DNA of 64,000 nucleotides from contig NC_091014.1 of the NCBI RefSeq assembly GCF_041296385.1, positions 18,823,578 to 18,887,577 of the forward strand, in the 5' to 3' direction. Positions 1 to 13,600 of this stretch are shown in pieces. The stretch is from Aphelocoma coerulescens. Taxonomy: Eukaryota > Chordata > Aves > Passeriformes > Corvidae. How positions within the stretch are numbered: position 1 is the stretch's first letter; each line of letters opens with the position of its first letter. The notes beneath the pieces were generated by a model, which was not told the DNA's origin, ran no database searches, and worked only from the letters and a program-made list of their open reading frames with translations. The position numbers and the translations under genes are program-made.

Positions 1-689
1 CAAGTTTACAGTCAGTAATATTAGCTAATAGAAACATCCACAAGAAGCAGCAAAGGGATTATTTCACATTGCTGAAAAAAATCTAAGTGGAGCTGGGGCC
101 AGGTGTTACACAATTAAAACACTGTGTGGAAAGAGTAAATAATGCATGACAAAATAGATAAGAATGTAGCACTGCAACTACTCTGCAGTGTAAAATAAAT
201 CTACTGACCAAAATAAAATCTGCTTGTGACTGCATTTGACACATGAAAAAATGAGTTAAGAAAGACAAGCAGGAATAAAACTGAGCTAATGGACTAGGCC
301 CACTTACCAAGTCCTTTAAAAGGGATTCAAAGAATAATGTCACTGTGGAGGACCAGGTGTAAGCACAATTTGTCTCAAACATTCTAAGTGTTATGAAGGG
401 AAAGATATGATCTAAAGAGGAGGTCCCGTGAAGGTAACAGTGCTGGTCTGAGCCAACTTCCTGCTCCACCTTGAAACTCATGCTCAGCACCCACCCAACT
501 GACTTCCTGTGTGCGTGCATGAACAGAACAGTGCAAAAAAATAAAGTTTACATAAGAGCCATGCACCAGCTTAACTACAAAAGGAAGCCAATCAGGCTCC
601 CTCACTCTTTTTTCGTCTCTTTGGCTCTCAATATTTACTCCATCTCTGGACGATCCATGGAGCAGGGCAAACATGGGATCTAAGGACTG
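1..689. other. AT-rich non-coding stretch
   Basis: No gene recognised. A 145-codon open frame runs on the minus strand (520 to 83), but its protein has no recognisable domain, is rich in Phe, Leu, Ser and Cys as random AT-rich frames often are, and overlaps other open frames. I see no splice-bounded exon pattern. The part from about 420 to 689 is slightly richer in GC and could be the upstream part of the possible LTR that follows. Confidence 0.5.
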
Positions 690-1095
690 GTGATATTCTT
701 TTTTCTTTCTGTCCCTTTACTGCCTTTATTTGTCTCCCTCCTTGCTTTGACCAGGCAAAGCATAGCTACCATATTGTACCCTGAACTCCATGCTGAACTT
801 TGTCATGGGAGTGGGGATCTTGTGGAAGTGGTTTGTGTCTTGGTAGCCAGCACCTTTGAGAAGTTTCTTGTGAGGAGTTGGGAGCTTATTGAAGTTTACT
901 GTACAAAAATTAGGGCTTGTTAACTTCCACTTGTAAAAGTGTACTGTAAGAATTTAAGGGCTTGTTAGCCAACACCCATTGAGTCTAAACAGTGGGCTGG
1001 TTGCCAGAGTTATGGCAACTGTACAATAAATCCACAGCTTCCCTGACACGTGGTCTGGTGTCTTTGTTTAGCTTGACAAGAATTTTTAACAAACA
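690..1095 (+). mobile_element. Possible 3' part of an old retroviral LTR
   Basis: An AATAAA poly(A) signal at 1025-1030 is followed by a GT/T-rich stretch (GGTCTGGTGTCTTTG), the usual order for a retroviral R-U5 or any polyadenylation site. The segment ends near 1092 in TTTTTAACA, compatible with a CA-ending LTR. Just upstream, two related stretches, one with TTAGGGCTTGTTAACTTCCA (about 910-930) and one with TTAAGGGCTTGTTAGCCAAC (about 954-973), look like a short internal duplication. I could not find a matching TG start or a target-site duplication, so the left edge is arbitrary. It could instead be the 3' end of a non-coding transcript. Confidence 0.3.
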
Positions 1096-2700
1096 CCCCT
1101 AGTGATGGGTTGTGACAGTTGCACAAAAGGAAGCACTGGTGAGGACAATGACAAAAAGACAATGCAACAGTTCTGAGCTCTGCTGAGTGAGCTGCACATC
1201 TTCAGTCATGAAGGGCAATTGGATTCTTGCTTAGCACATGGTCTGCTCAGGGTAACTTCCATTCTGGCTCCTTCAGACATACCATTAACTTTACTGCTAT
1301 TATTATTAATAATTTATTTTAAGCCTTTGTAAACATAGTAACATCTCCTCAGGCAGTTTAAAGTCACAGGGGTTGGAAGTCATGTAATCCCTTTGTAGTA
1401 AATATTATATTTGCAAATTTTAATATGAATAGAAAATTGAGCAACATCTGATTTCAATAGAATCAATAAAAATAGCAGACTATTTCATAAAAATTGCAAA
1501 CTATGACTTCTTAATATGCCTTCAAAACCTTCAAAAATTTAGCCCTTCAGTTTATCTCTTTGGATTAAGGGAGGTAGAGCATAATTTCTACAGTTCCAAA
1601 ATGTTAATACTCATTGCACAAAATAGTGTTTCTAGGACATAGCGTCTACTTGGGGTTTTTTCCGAATGATTTTATATTATTATCATAAGACTTCTTTTCC
1701 AAATTTCCCATCTTATGTTCCTGTTTTAAATGTGTTTCTTCTGAATGTCATGCAAATATTAGAGAAGGAAACCTATGACACATAACCACTTTTTCCTGAT
1801 TGGGTACGAAGGCCACAGCAGATTATTTTTTTTAAGCATCAAAAGTGGGGCAGGCAATATATACCAGCTACATCATCAGGTTATTAAAATGGCATGCAGT
1901 TCAAATTTTAGCTATACACCTTATACATAAGCTGCAGAATGAGTAATGTAACTGGTTGGTGTGGAAATTAACTGTGTGAGAAAAATCATCATTATTTCAA
2001 AACTGTGGTAGAAATAATTCTCTTGTTGCATGCCAGAATTAGCATTTTAGACCCATTATGGGGCTGTAGACCTAAGGAAGCTATCCTTTTCTTTTGTGTT
2101 TTCTTTTCCTGTTTTTCTTTACCTGCCTACAAATCAATTTGAATATTCTAATAAATAGTCTCATGCAGACTGAACTGAATATATTGACATGCTTCTAAAG
2201 AAGCGAGACTTCTGCATACACCAGAAGTGTGAAAAACTATAAATTTTCAGCTTATTATCAACAAAAGAAACCATTGAAATACAGTCATGACATCTCTTTA
2301 CTTAACAGTTCTTTTGAACTACCGTGACTGTTAAGTACAGTTAGGAAATTATATGTAAAGGGGCAAATCATGTTCATGTCTAGTGCCTATCTAGGTGTTT
2401 CTTTCTCTTTCAAACTGTGAGTGCCAAGTAGTAAATCTTCAGTTGTAGCAGTTGAATATGAACCCCTACCTGAACAAGGGGACACTGGTTGCATGAACAG
2501 AGACTTCTCTGTTTCAAAAGACGTTCATCTCAAAGGTGGAAGGGTGATGTTTACATCTCATTCTCTGATATTCTGGTGGAACTACTGCCCCTGATTAGCA
2601 GACATGAATCTCTTGCTTCCCACTTTGCAGAAACTGCAATGAAACAGCAGATTCCTGAAAAATTTTGATTTGGCGCTACTTTTTTTTTTTAAATGACAAA

Positions 2701-2748
2701 TGTTAGCTTATAGACAGTTGATGCTTTTCAACTGTCTATAAACTAACA
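2701..2748. repeat. 48-nt hairpin, 21-nt arms
   Basis: The left arm 2701-2721 begins TGTTAGCTTATAGACAG. The right arm 2728-2748 is its reverse complement with one mismatch, and the loop is 6 nt (TGCTTT). An arm pair this long and this perfect stands out from the surrounding AT-rich DNA because the arms have mixed composition. The stem is shorter than a typical precursor microRNA. It may be the remains of a small inverted-repeat element. No target duplication was identified. Confidence 0.7.
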
Positions 2749-5612
2749 AATAAACCTGCTGTATAAACTTGCTAAACTGAGAACTTAATTATCTGCAAAC
2801 TCAAAGTCTTTCTGTGTGACTGGATTTGAGAGTGCAGGAACTATGACATTCCTTCTGGAAAGTACAGGAGTTTTGAAGCATGATTCACATGTTGCTAGAA
2901 GGTGTATATGTACTCTGGACATCAACACACTTGGAGTTCTGATAAATATCCTATTTTGAAAGGTAGGAACCTAGAGTAGCCAAGCCCTAACTGTCCCTTT
3001 CAATAACAGAATATCTGGTGATTAGTCCTGAGTGCTGTCAACTTTCTTTTGCCTCAGCTTCTATGAGACTACAAGCTAAACTAGAAATGACTCAGAAATT
3101 TAGCTGTTGGTGAGGTTTTAATTAAAGTAGTAGGTTCTATACAACATTGGTTCCCACAGATTAAAAAACTTTTCTTTTTCTTTTATCTAGTAAATTAATC
3201 TATTTTTTTTTTTAATCTGGAAGTGAAAAGCCCTGACAGAAGGATTCTAAGAGTAAAGAAAGCTCCCTGGGGGAAAATAAAAAGAGGTTTGGAGTTGATT
3301 CTGAAGGATGCATTTTTAAAAATGGCCTTCACTGCAATATTGTCATCCTCAACCTCTTTTCTCATATGCCACCTAACTTTGAAAGTTCCCAAAATTCCTG
3401 AAACACCTGCAGTTTCCTACCTTACATTCAGGTTAAATATCTGAAAATATTGAAGTTTAACAAACAGAGGGATGATTATTAAAAATGTATGTCTACTTAT
3501 GGAAATATAACCCCAAAATCACATGAAGACTCTGCCTGACAAAAAGAAAGTGCACAATCATTTCAGTTCAACTTCTGATGCAGACACGTCACTCAAAATT
3601 GCTTCACATTTCACTTCATCTGACAGTTTTTATTGGCAATTTGACACTTACCCTTAAAAGTGATCACTCCAGCTCATGGATCATGCTTATCAGAAGGGAA
3701 ATCTCTTAATAGCTTTGACTGAGCCCTGTCTGAGCTCTGACTGTTTCAGGGACATCAAAAGAATTACATTTCAAGGTTATAGGTACAGATACATATATTA
3801 AAAAACATATAAAGGGAATTAGAGTGCATATATGATATCAAATCAAATGTCATTACATCAGATAATATAAACAGTAGTACACCTTGAAATTATCTCAGTT
3901 GTATTTTGCTGTTTCAGAAAACCATTCATGCATAATTATTTGATTTGCCTCTACTTTGTGACGTTAGATAAATTGACTTCTTTATTCAGGTGCACACTAC
4001 CATGACATATTAAACTTGGTTTTGACATTTCTAGAAAGAATAGTGAGAATTTGTGGATGGGAAATATAGTATCTTTCATGCTTATTTAGAGCGATGCAGC
4101 AATGTGCGAATTGTTGTTCTACTACATTCACCTTTCACTTCATGTGTTACAAATATTACAGGAGACAGATATTTTCACACATTAATTAGCAATTAAAAAC
4201 CTTATAAATAAAATCAATTCATAGAAACTTGTCTTATTAAGATGCAAACTATTATTCCAGATGACTTTTAAATAAGAAATGAACAGAAATGCTGAAGACT
4301 GACTACTAATCATGCAAGAACATCTTCAAAAACAATTTGTTGAATATTAATGAATTGGAAATGTCATTTCTGGTCCAATTACTACAAGTAATTAGGTTTT
4401 TTTTAATTATGGAGGAAGTGGAATTTTAATAAGGTCAATTTTACAATTACAGTTTTGAAAAAAATCCTAATTGTATTGTCATCATCTTATATAAAAAATA
4501 GAATCAACTCAATAACATCTGCTGAACTTAATCTAAAGAGAGAAAAAATACTGTGCTAATTCAGTAGGAAATGACATTTTAATGAGATAAGGTTTGTTAT
4601 TAAAGGTGGAAAATAAAATAATTTATCTATGTATTGGTTATAGTAGTAAAAAAAACCTGATGCCATTACATTACATATTTTATACTAATGATTAAAAGCA
4701 CAAACATTTACTTTTTCATTTGAAATATTTATTATATAACTGATAAGTTTACTGAAATCAAAACACTTGCTTCCTAGCTTGGAGAGATACTACTTTTTAC
4801 TAATGTTTTTTTTAACTTCAGTTTTTATAGTAAAGTTCAGTTCTTTGCTATAAAAACATAATTCAGTCAAGATTGTATTATCTCTGAAGATTTCAAAGCT
4901 CAAGGGTGAATACGTTTGTGCACCTTGTTATTTAGTGTTTATCTATGATAAAATATATCTTTACTGAGCTCTTTGATATAACTTTAAAAGTTGGTTGCAA
5001 TTCAAGTAATTTTTACCTTTAACCCCGAATGTGAATTTTATTGAACAGATTGAAATTTCAATCTTGCATTAAGCTAGCCCAGATGCACATAGCATTGCCA
5101 TTACAAGCTAAATTTTCCCAAACATATGCTATGTCTGCTTTCATAAGCTATGGAATGCAGACCACTTATTACCCATACAAATAGAAATATAGGTCCACAA
5201 TTTCTTTTTTTTTTTTTTAATGCAGCCAATCATTCTGTTAAAGGAATAAGTACACAGTCAATATATCACTAAAGATATAAACTGTTGCTTACACTTTGAA
5301 TAGAGGGCTTCCAGTAATTGCACATCTCTTCTCATTGAACCATCAACACTCTATTGTAGTTCTTTGCTTATGAAAATGTATAATAAGAAAGTATCACAGG
5401 CTCATTATCTGGCAAAATATGTTATATTCATCTCTTATCCTCTTTCAGACAGAAAAGAAGGGTTTGGGGTTTTTTTATATATTTTTTATTATTCCAGAGA
5501 AGGAAAAAAAGTCTTGACTGAAAAAAATCTGACTAGGTCACAAAGTAATAGACCAACATTTTTCTTTAATAGATAAAGGAAATGGATTAAGAAACAAATC
5601 TAAGGATCAGTA

Positions 5613-5636
5613 GCACATAATCCCAGGATTATGTGC
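5613..5636. repeat. Perfect 24-bp inverted repeat
   Basis: Arms GCACATAATCC (5613-5623) and GGATTATGTGC (5626-5636) are exact reverse complements around a 2-nt centre. No gene is adjacent. It contains a GGATTA core on both strands, which resembles a bicoid/OTX-type homeodomain site, but a chance palindrome is as likely. Confidence 0.6.
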
Positions 5637-7291
5637 AGCATTTGTCTTGCAAAGATAGCATTTTAATTAAAGATATGTAAACAGTATATTAACCACAATA
5701 ATTTTCTAGTCTGTCTGTGTGTGCATTCATCTGACATCCACACTCCGTTTATCCAATCTGCTGACTTCCTCATTAAAATTAGGACGAGGTGTCTTCTCAA
5801 TTACAGCTTTGATGTCCTCTAACCATAAAAGTGAACAATGTAGCAGGAGCAGCATGCTACCACAGCTTGAAGCTTGTTGTGCTTTAGTAGTTCAGCTAGG
5901 TCAAAGTGACATTTCAGTGGCATAAATTTCTAGCTTTGCAGCCGAAGTCCATCTCTATTTGTACATTTTAAAACTTTATATCACATTTTTCATTTATCAG
6001 ACAATATGGGATACTCTGCAGATAAACTGTCCAACAGAGCTGATAGTGTTTACCCTGTTAAGTTCAGATGTTTAATCAGATATCTTTATGCCTTTATGGT
6101 GAGTGGTCTGTTATATTGGGAAATAAGACAGTAAAAAGCAGATTTTTAAAAGAAAAATGTAGATTACTTTTTTCCCTTTAAAAGAAAAGGGAATCAAAAA
6201 CCCAAACAGATTTCTCCCTAGTGATTATCATGTGTCATGGAGACAACAGTCTACCCGAGATACGGCCTAATATCTGTGGCTATGAATCTGAGGATTTTCC
6301 AATCAGGTTATTTGACACCATATTAAATCAAGATAATTGTAGGTGCACAGAAATTTTTTAAAAAAATTCTTTATGAAAAGAGTAGAGATTTCAGGTAGGC
6401 TATTGTGCCCTTGCAGTCCCAGAAGATAAGATGTTGGCATTGCTCTTATCAGACGCCAAGGCCCCAAGGATTATTCTGGATTTGTGCTGCTTGGACAATT
6501 TTGTAGCTTGTAACAGTGATCATCAATGGCCAACTGACTATTGTTTACTTTAATTTTTGCTTCACTTGGTAAAATTGGTTTAATATTGAAATAAGTATAT
6601 TTGTGTGTGTTCCTAGAGGAGTTTTGTGACATGGGATTATTTTATCATTGGAGATTTGTTGTTTTTCCTTAAGCTATGCAGTATAAACCAATATTATTTA
6701 ATACTTTTTAATTCTGTTGATAACTCTCCATTATTTCTTAGGGTGAAGATATGTAAAGCACAGATAGTGTTTGTGTTAATAACATTGTTTCTGGTTACAC
6801 TTGTAATTAAACTTAAAACAGTGAAAATGTTTACAATTATTTTTTTTTCCTAGTTTCTTTTTATGAAGATTCTAAAAGAAAACCTTATTTTATTGAGATT
6901 TAATTATAGTGTGCATGCATATTCACACTATCTATCTGTCTAAACATATTCATTAAAAAAATCACTGAGATGCACAGCATTATCTTCTTTATCAGGGCAC
7001 CCTTTTATGACACAAGGAGGTGCTACTAGCACAAATGCAAAATATATGCGATAATGCGTGGTTATAAGTTTATCTCTCTCCTTTACACTTAAAAACAATG
7101 TATCCAGCAACAGAAAAGAACACACTAGAAATAATTTTAAATTTTTCATTTAGATTTACATTTTTAAGCATGATGCTGGCAGAAAATAGGAAAGGAAGAG
7201 CTAATATATAACCTTGAGAAAGACTGAACTAATACCTTGTCTCTTGACAAAATTTTAGCATGCCGAATTAATGGATATATTCTGAAATCTT

Positions 7292-7311
7292 ATATCCCAA
7301 ATGGGATATAG
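7292..7311. repeat. Short inverted repeat TATATCCC/GGGATATA
   Basis: Arms of 8 bp are separated by AAAT. It lies about 150 bp before another palindrome (7444-7463). No nearby gene gives it a role. Confidence 0.5.
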
Positions 7312-7443
7312 GATCCTGGGACACAAGGAATTGTGTAAGTACCTAGGAAGAACAAAGCCTACATTCTGAAGAGGGAAGAAAAACTGTTATTAGTTTTCAA
7401 AATAACTAAAATAATGTTCATTTCTGAATTTAGATAACTGAGG

Positions 7444-7463
7444 GAATGATATATATATCATTC
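7444..7463. repeat. Perfect 20-bp AT-rich palindrome
   Basis: GAATGATATATATATCATTC equals its own reverse complement. It is centred on an alternating AT run, so low complexity explains much of the symmetry. Confidence 0.6.
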
Positions 7464-10400
7464 AGAATTCCCATCTAAGATTGAAATCTTCAAATCCTTG
7501 TTAGAAGGGGTGATCAGGGCTCACATTCACAATTTTCATTTTCTAAAAAACCTAGATAAAGACAGACTACTTTCCATTTATCTAAACTTATTTTGTCTCC
7601 CTGTCTGCGACTATGAAGAGGAACAGCTAATTCAAAGGCATTTCTTTCAGGAGAAGATGGTAGAGAGTCCACAGAAAATTTTCTCATGAAATTATCAAAA
7701 TCCTCTACAGCTGAAGGGAAAGTATAGATCGGCTTAAGCACTGAACCCATTGGTAAATCCACCTTCTTTGGCATTGATTTTAATCTTCACGTAACAGTCC
7801 GGAATATTTTATGATTCTGGTACACAAACTTCACAAATAAGAGGATGCAACAAAAAGCAAGAAATATACAAAAGAGAGCATAGTATCCTTCCTTCCCTTT
7901 TTTCTGTAGGAGAAAGTGAGTGCAAAATTAAACAAATAGCAGTAGGAATTACAAACTATTGTCTCAGCTATAAGATAGTTATTCTCTGCAGGCCAGATGA
8001 ATGGAAAGAAATGCCCAATCAGGCACAAAACCAGCCACTACGTTTAGAGTTAAGTATAAGAGTAATAAATTTGGGTATTTTATATTATCTCATTACTTCA
8101 AATCTATGCTTCTAAGTAAACATATTTGACTCTAAATAACACAAAAGTAATTCATTCTGTCTCTAAAATAGTAAAAATCAAAAGAATATTAGAACACCAT
8201 TACTTTTGAAGGAGCCTAGTTTATGCTAGTTTCCTCATTCAGATCACAAAATTAACCAAGATAAATCCTCCAAACTGCTATATACATAAACATATACAAA
8301 GTGTTAAATCTTTTCTTCTCACTTAAGAGTTTTTCCTTTTCTTTCTTATTTGTCTATAAAAAGATATCTAAAAATCAAATACATCACTTTTAAATCAGTT
8401 AATGGCTCTATTAATAAAGAAGATGCAAACCTAAACCAAAAGAGGACAGAAAAAACAAAAGGCTGAGATCTTCTCCACTGAAAAGCAAAGGAATACTGAC
8501 TACTGGGAAAAATAGGAAAATAAAGAAGAAGATGTAAGCAGTGTGAATGCAAATTTTAAACTATTGCTTTTCTGTATTGTCTTTTTCTATCCCTGTGGTT
8601 TTAATCTCTTTTTAATGAAGTCTCACTTTTGGACCTCAGAATATGGACCTTTTAATTTTTTAATTTCATTTTTTTGTCCATTTTCTTTACATAAGAGATA
8701 TGCACATCCCAAGTGTTTTGAAAGAAATAGCTGTTGAAGCAAATTTCCCATGAGTATGCCAATAAATAAGTTTTGAGTACCAAACAAACCTTATAGACAT
8801 GGTACGGTTTAGTATGTTCTGCACTCACACTCTGGTACATTAATAACCTAAATAGCAAGGGTAGTATTTTCAGTTGACATCTGAAAATCATGATGCTGAG
8901 TCATGTAAACTCTGGTCTATTTTCAAAGAAAGTTTAAAAACTTGGGCTTTACATTTAGTAAAAGATAGTAAATTATTTACAAAATAGTGTGAGGGGGGGA
9001 AAGGACATTCATTCAACAAGTGTAAAATGTTGTATTCTTATAAGAGTTACTCATCATCGGTACTGAACTGACACCTAAAATCTGCCTTCATGGAGCTGGA
9101 TCCTGTCACAACCCAGAACCACAGAACAAAAAGACCATGCCTGGTTCTAGTCTAGGTCCTAAATCCTAAATATCTCTCTATATAATTCTTCCTGAGGCTT
9201 CCTTATCCTTAAAGCATTACTGATAAGGGCCTCCTTGATCAGAAATTTTACAAAGCAGACAATATAATTCTTCTTTGTTTTTTCCACATTCTTCATTAAA
9301 GACAATGTTGAAATTATGAGAATCAAATGAATAATTCATCACAACAGTCACTAAACTATTACTGATAAAATTCCATTTTGCCTAACAATATTTTTTGTTT
9401 GATAAATCTTATTGGGGTAATCTGGTCAAAATACCAACCAATTACAATTGCTAACTTATCTTCAGTACAGCACAAAAAGGTAATTCTTTTGAATGCTGAC
9501 AGTTTCACAGGTACAGTTAAGGTTAATGTAAAATCATAGACAGAAAATTAATTTCATAATGAAGTATGCCATGAAAGAGAAACCAGTGTAGAATATACCA
9601 CATAATAGATTGCAACATTAACCTACTGAAGGGACATCCAAAGTCTTGCTGAGTACCTAGGAGTAGCATCCTAGTTGTTCATTTTAACTACCTCACTCAG
9701 CGCGTGACCTTGTGTTACTCCAGTGATTAATTCTGAATAAACATTAACCTGTAAGTAAGTGTCTGGTGAATTGGACATTACTCAGAATGATCTCTAATAG
9801 ACATATAAGCTGCACTAACTTCATTTTAAAGTTTACCACAGTCAGGGATAAGCTGATTTTAAAAACATTTAATTTAAAACCAATTTACTTATTAACTGAA
9901 TTACCCACAAATTGGATGAAAGAAGGATTTTCTTTGAACAGCAGGTGCGTGCAAAAAGATCATCACAGATCTGATCATTTTCTCCTGGTAAATTTTAAGC
10001 TGTCAAAGCCCTCCAAAATGCAAGTGCCGTAGTGGCTCCAGTGATCTCAGTAACAGAATTCTCAGCAAGTTTGCTGGCGTCAGTTACCATGAAGGTTAGA
10101 CAAACCCTTATGGACTAATCACTTACATGGGAAAAAGGTTGCACATCTTCAGCTCACTCAGACTGGAGAGGGGACAGGAAATTTCTTTTATGATCAACAA
10201 CTTGCAGAATCCAGACTTGGTTGGTTGGTTTGTTGGTTTCTTGGCACAGTACTAAACAGAATGAGGTCTTTCCTGGTAAGAGAGTCTTGTTTGTATAATT
10301 CAAGTAATACAATCTAGTAAATATTTGCTGCAAAGATTCCTTTAGAGAGTTTCTTACTTGAGAATTCTTTGCCGATATTTAGCTCAGGAGCAGTACAAGC

Positions 10401-10561
10401 TTTGGGAGTGGAGAGAGAAAATTGGAATTCCTCCTTAGAGTAGGTTTTACTAATAGAGGATTGATTTTTTATGAAGAGGTTCAACATCTGGAACTTCTTT
10501 TTCTGGTTTGGGGTTTTTTTTCTTGTTTGATTGGTTGGTTGTTTTAGTTGTTTTTTTTGTT

Positions 10562-10602
10562 GGTTTGGTTGGTTTGGTTTGGTTTGGTTTGGTTTGGTTT
10601 GG
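10562..10602 (+). repeat. GGTTT pentanucleotide microsatellite
   Basis: About eight GGTTT units with one shortened unit lie inside a wider GT/T-rich tract (about 10,500-10,610). The repeat creates an artefactual open frame with a Val-Trp-Phe-Gly-Leu pattern starting at 10,548. Length is probably variable between individuals. Confidence 0.9.
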
Positions 10603-10610
10603 TTTTTTTA

Positions 10611-13600
10611 CATTTTTCAGAATGGGCAAACTTCATTGATATCCATGTATACTTCATGTGTGCTTATGTGATTGTTCTGACGTCATCAAGATATCTGAAT
10701 GTACATTTAAGGGGAAGTAGGGAAGCCACACTGAGGAGCACCTTTTTATAATACGTGTATTGAAACAACAAGAATTACTTTGAACTTGTACTATACTGAC
10801 AGAGGCCTCTATATATACTCAAAGAATAATGTCTGTTCATTACTTCTCGTTCAGCATTAAAGGAACCACAATTGTTCTCAGACTTGTAGCTTGGAATAAA
10901 ATGGATACATTTCAAGGGTGAGTACATTTTGGATTTGAATTACCTAAATTAATGGACTGAAGGAGGCTTATACATCAGTTCTGAAATCACGTTCATCTTT
11001 TTTGTGGTCATTTATTCTCATAGCAATCTTTTTGGCAACAATGTCCCAAACTCACTTTTTTGTTCTTATTCAAAAGATAATTTATCTAATGAATCATAAC
11101 AGATTCACATGAAATTCATACTATATATGTTCCATGACCAAATCTGTTTTCTCTCTGTTCTATTATGCATGAAAAATTGTAGACAATTAAACTATCCTAA
11201 ATCCCCTCAAAATGTTTTTTCTCAAAAAAATTTTCATTGTGTAAATAAAGTGATGTACACTGCTACACTACAGTGCATATAACCAATAGCCATACTGTTC
11301 TTTCCACATAATAGAGAAGACAAGTGAAGTCATTGAAGAATTGTTCAAGTAGACCAAGGAAAGTGAGATGCTAAAAGAACAGGAAAATTTTTAAAAATTC
11401 TGTGTGTTCAATTAAAAAAATGTTTATAATTTACCTAAATTTACTATAGCTATGGTGTGCATTTCCTTTTTCTTGTTACCAAAGTGAACTGGTTTGTTCT
11501 GCAAGTTAAAAATTGATATGTACCTCTCAATAATATAAATATATGACTATTTTTTTGCTGACCTAAATGAGACCTTTTATTCATACATAGAAGAGAGGTA
11601 TGATTCACTCATTTATCACTAATAATATAATTAATAAGCTTCATATCTAGAAGTAGCCATATAATTATATTTTTTAAGCCATTAAAATGATAAATTTAAA
11701 TAAAATGGGCTGATATCAATGATGATAACGAGCTGGCATTTCCTTAGATGTTGTGCATATACTACTTCAGCTAATTGTCTATAAGAATTTACTAAAGAAG
11801 GAAGGAAAAACCTAGCTGAATATATTCATTTTACTTTACTAAATATTCAGTGTTTATGTTTATCTACAACATTTACATAGAAGATAAATACCTTCCAAAA
11901 GACACAAATAATATCTCAGAGAAAAAGTTGAAACCAGTTGCTCCTTTAGTTATTAACTTGCATGTAGTTACAGATAACTTGGAAGAAAAGCATGGATTTA
12001 TACTATTTATGTAACTTAAAAATCATGACTAAGAGCTCTACTTGTTCAGAACCACAGAGGAAAAAAAAGCAAGTAAATACTAATGTAGCTCCTAGCAGCC
12101 TAGACTAAATCAAAATAATTTTTTAAAATTAGGAAAAACAATTGCTCAAATTATGTCCAGAATTTGTATTTCTTCTATGTTAGACATGAGTGTAAGATTA
12201 GGATTTACAGTTTGAAACCTGATTCTGGCTTTTTTTTTTTTAATGGAGAGTTGTTTTCTTTGATTTTTTCTTTTCACAGAGACAAAGGAGTGATTACTGC
12301 CACATGCCATTTAGTAGAAAACTGTTAACTGTAAAACACATGAACATTGGAAACCATTTATCAGTGTCTGCCTAATCCTTATGATTTGAAACAATTCCCT
12401 ATTTATTAGGCTGTAGAAACCTACTACAGGGTAAGCATGACACCAAAGGTCTCTGAAGAAAGGCAGAATTTTGGACAACAAAATATTTTTTTTACATTTC
12501 TTAATGGTTAATCTGTAGCAGAAAAAATCTGTGTGTTGGGACCTTACACACATGATTCTATACCCCTATGGTATATAAATTTTTTGTAGCTAGCTTTGAC
12601 TTGAGAATTTCACCCAGAAAGTGGAAATTCAGCCCAGGATCTACAAATCAACCTGCAGAGACACCAACAAATGAGAAGAAGTGTAAAAAATAGTTAAGAC
12701 CCTTTAGGCTGCATGTTATTCAGTGTTCATGTCTTGAAAGAAACTGGAAGAAGCAAATTACATTTCTTTCTTTTCTTTCTTTTTGGATGTGGGATATGAT
12801 TTCTTATGCCTGAGTTCCATAATCCTTGGTGATTATGAACATGTTGTACTAGCTTTTGTAACAAGCCAACATTTGCACCAATTAGTTCTACTAGAATAGA
12901 ATTCTATTTGTGGGTGCACTCAAACATGACAGCTATACTGCTTTGATTTTCTGTACCTTAAATGTAGCATAAACACTCTTAAAATCACATCAGAGCAACA
13001 TCCTCTGAATTAGTTGTAAACTCCCCCTTTCAGCTGCATTAATTTTTGCTACAGATCGTAAGGAGAAATGATACTTTTGAATGGGAGGAGACTTGCCAAT
13101 AGATATTAAAGTATAAGACCTTTATCAGATATTTCTTAAAAGAATTGTGGAATATTTTGCCATTAATAATTTCAGGAGGGAAAAAACAGAAATAGCACGG
13201 GTATTTTACTATAAAAATTTTCTCCACCTGTCTCACATAAAATTACTTTAAAGGTCTCTGCTGTACAGTCAATTAAATAGAATTTATTTAGTCAACTATA
13301 TGTAAACAAAAGAGGCTTTCTAAATATTCTCCTTATTTAATCGACAACAAATATATCTTTATTCAAATACACCTAAATAATTACACCACAGGATTATTTT
13401 TATACTAAGTGAAGAATTTTAGTTGCCTTAGCCTAACCTTCAGGCACGCTGACTTCTAGAACAGAATCTAGAACTCAGGTAGACCCTGAGGCACAGGGCT
13501 TCAGGTTGGAATATCTTTCTTGCTTCCAAGAGCCTTGCACCCTTTTCTGAACACTGGCAAAGCTTCCAGAAAAAGTCCTTCAATACAGATCCTTACTCCA

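Larger units (their letters stand above)
1096..10499. other. Gene-free AT-rich stretch
   Basis: About 9.4 kb with no recognisable coding sequence or long repeat. Open frames here are short (at most 88 codons), occur on both strands, and are of low complexity. Long A/T runs, homeodomain-like TAATTA cores and low CpG content are typical of intergenic or intronic amniote DNA. Short inverted repeats at 2701-2748, 5613-5636, 7292-7311 and 7444-7463 are listed separately. Some parts (for example 4150-4660) could be conserved non-coding sequence, which only alignment to other birds could show. Confidence 0.7.

Noticed and set aside
83..520. 145-codon open frame on the minus strand
   Set aside because: No recognisable domain, composition typical of random AT-rich frames, overlapped by other open frames on both strands, no exon-like borders.
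1330..1400. Possible minus-strand CR1 tail (CACAGGGGTTGGAAGTCATG)
   Set aside because: The match is too short and lacks the terminal octamers and neighbouring CR1 words.
2701..2748. Hairpin as a microRNA precursor related to miR-21
   Set aside because: The left arm shares only the first part TAGCTTAT with miR-21; the stem is too short and the rest differs.
10548..10751. Open frame with a Val-Trp-Phe-Gly-Leu repeat
   Set aside because: It is a translation of the GGTTT microsatellite.
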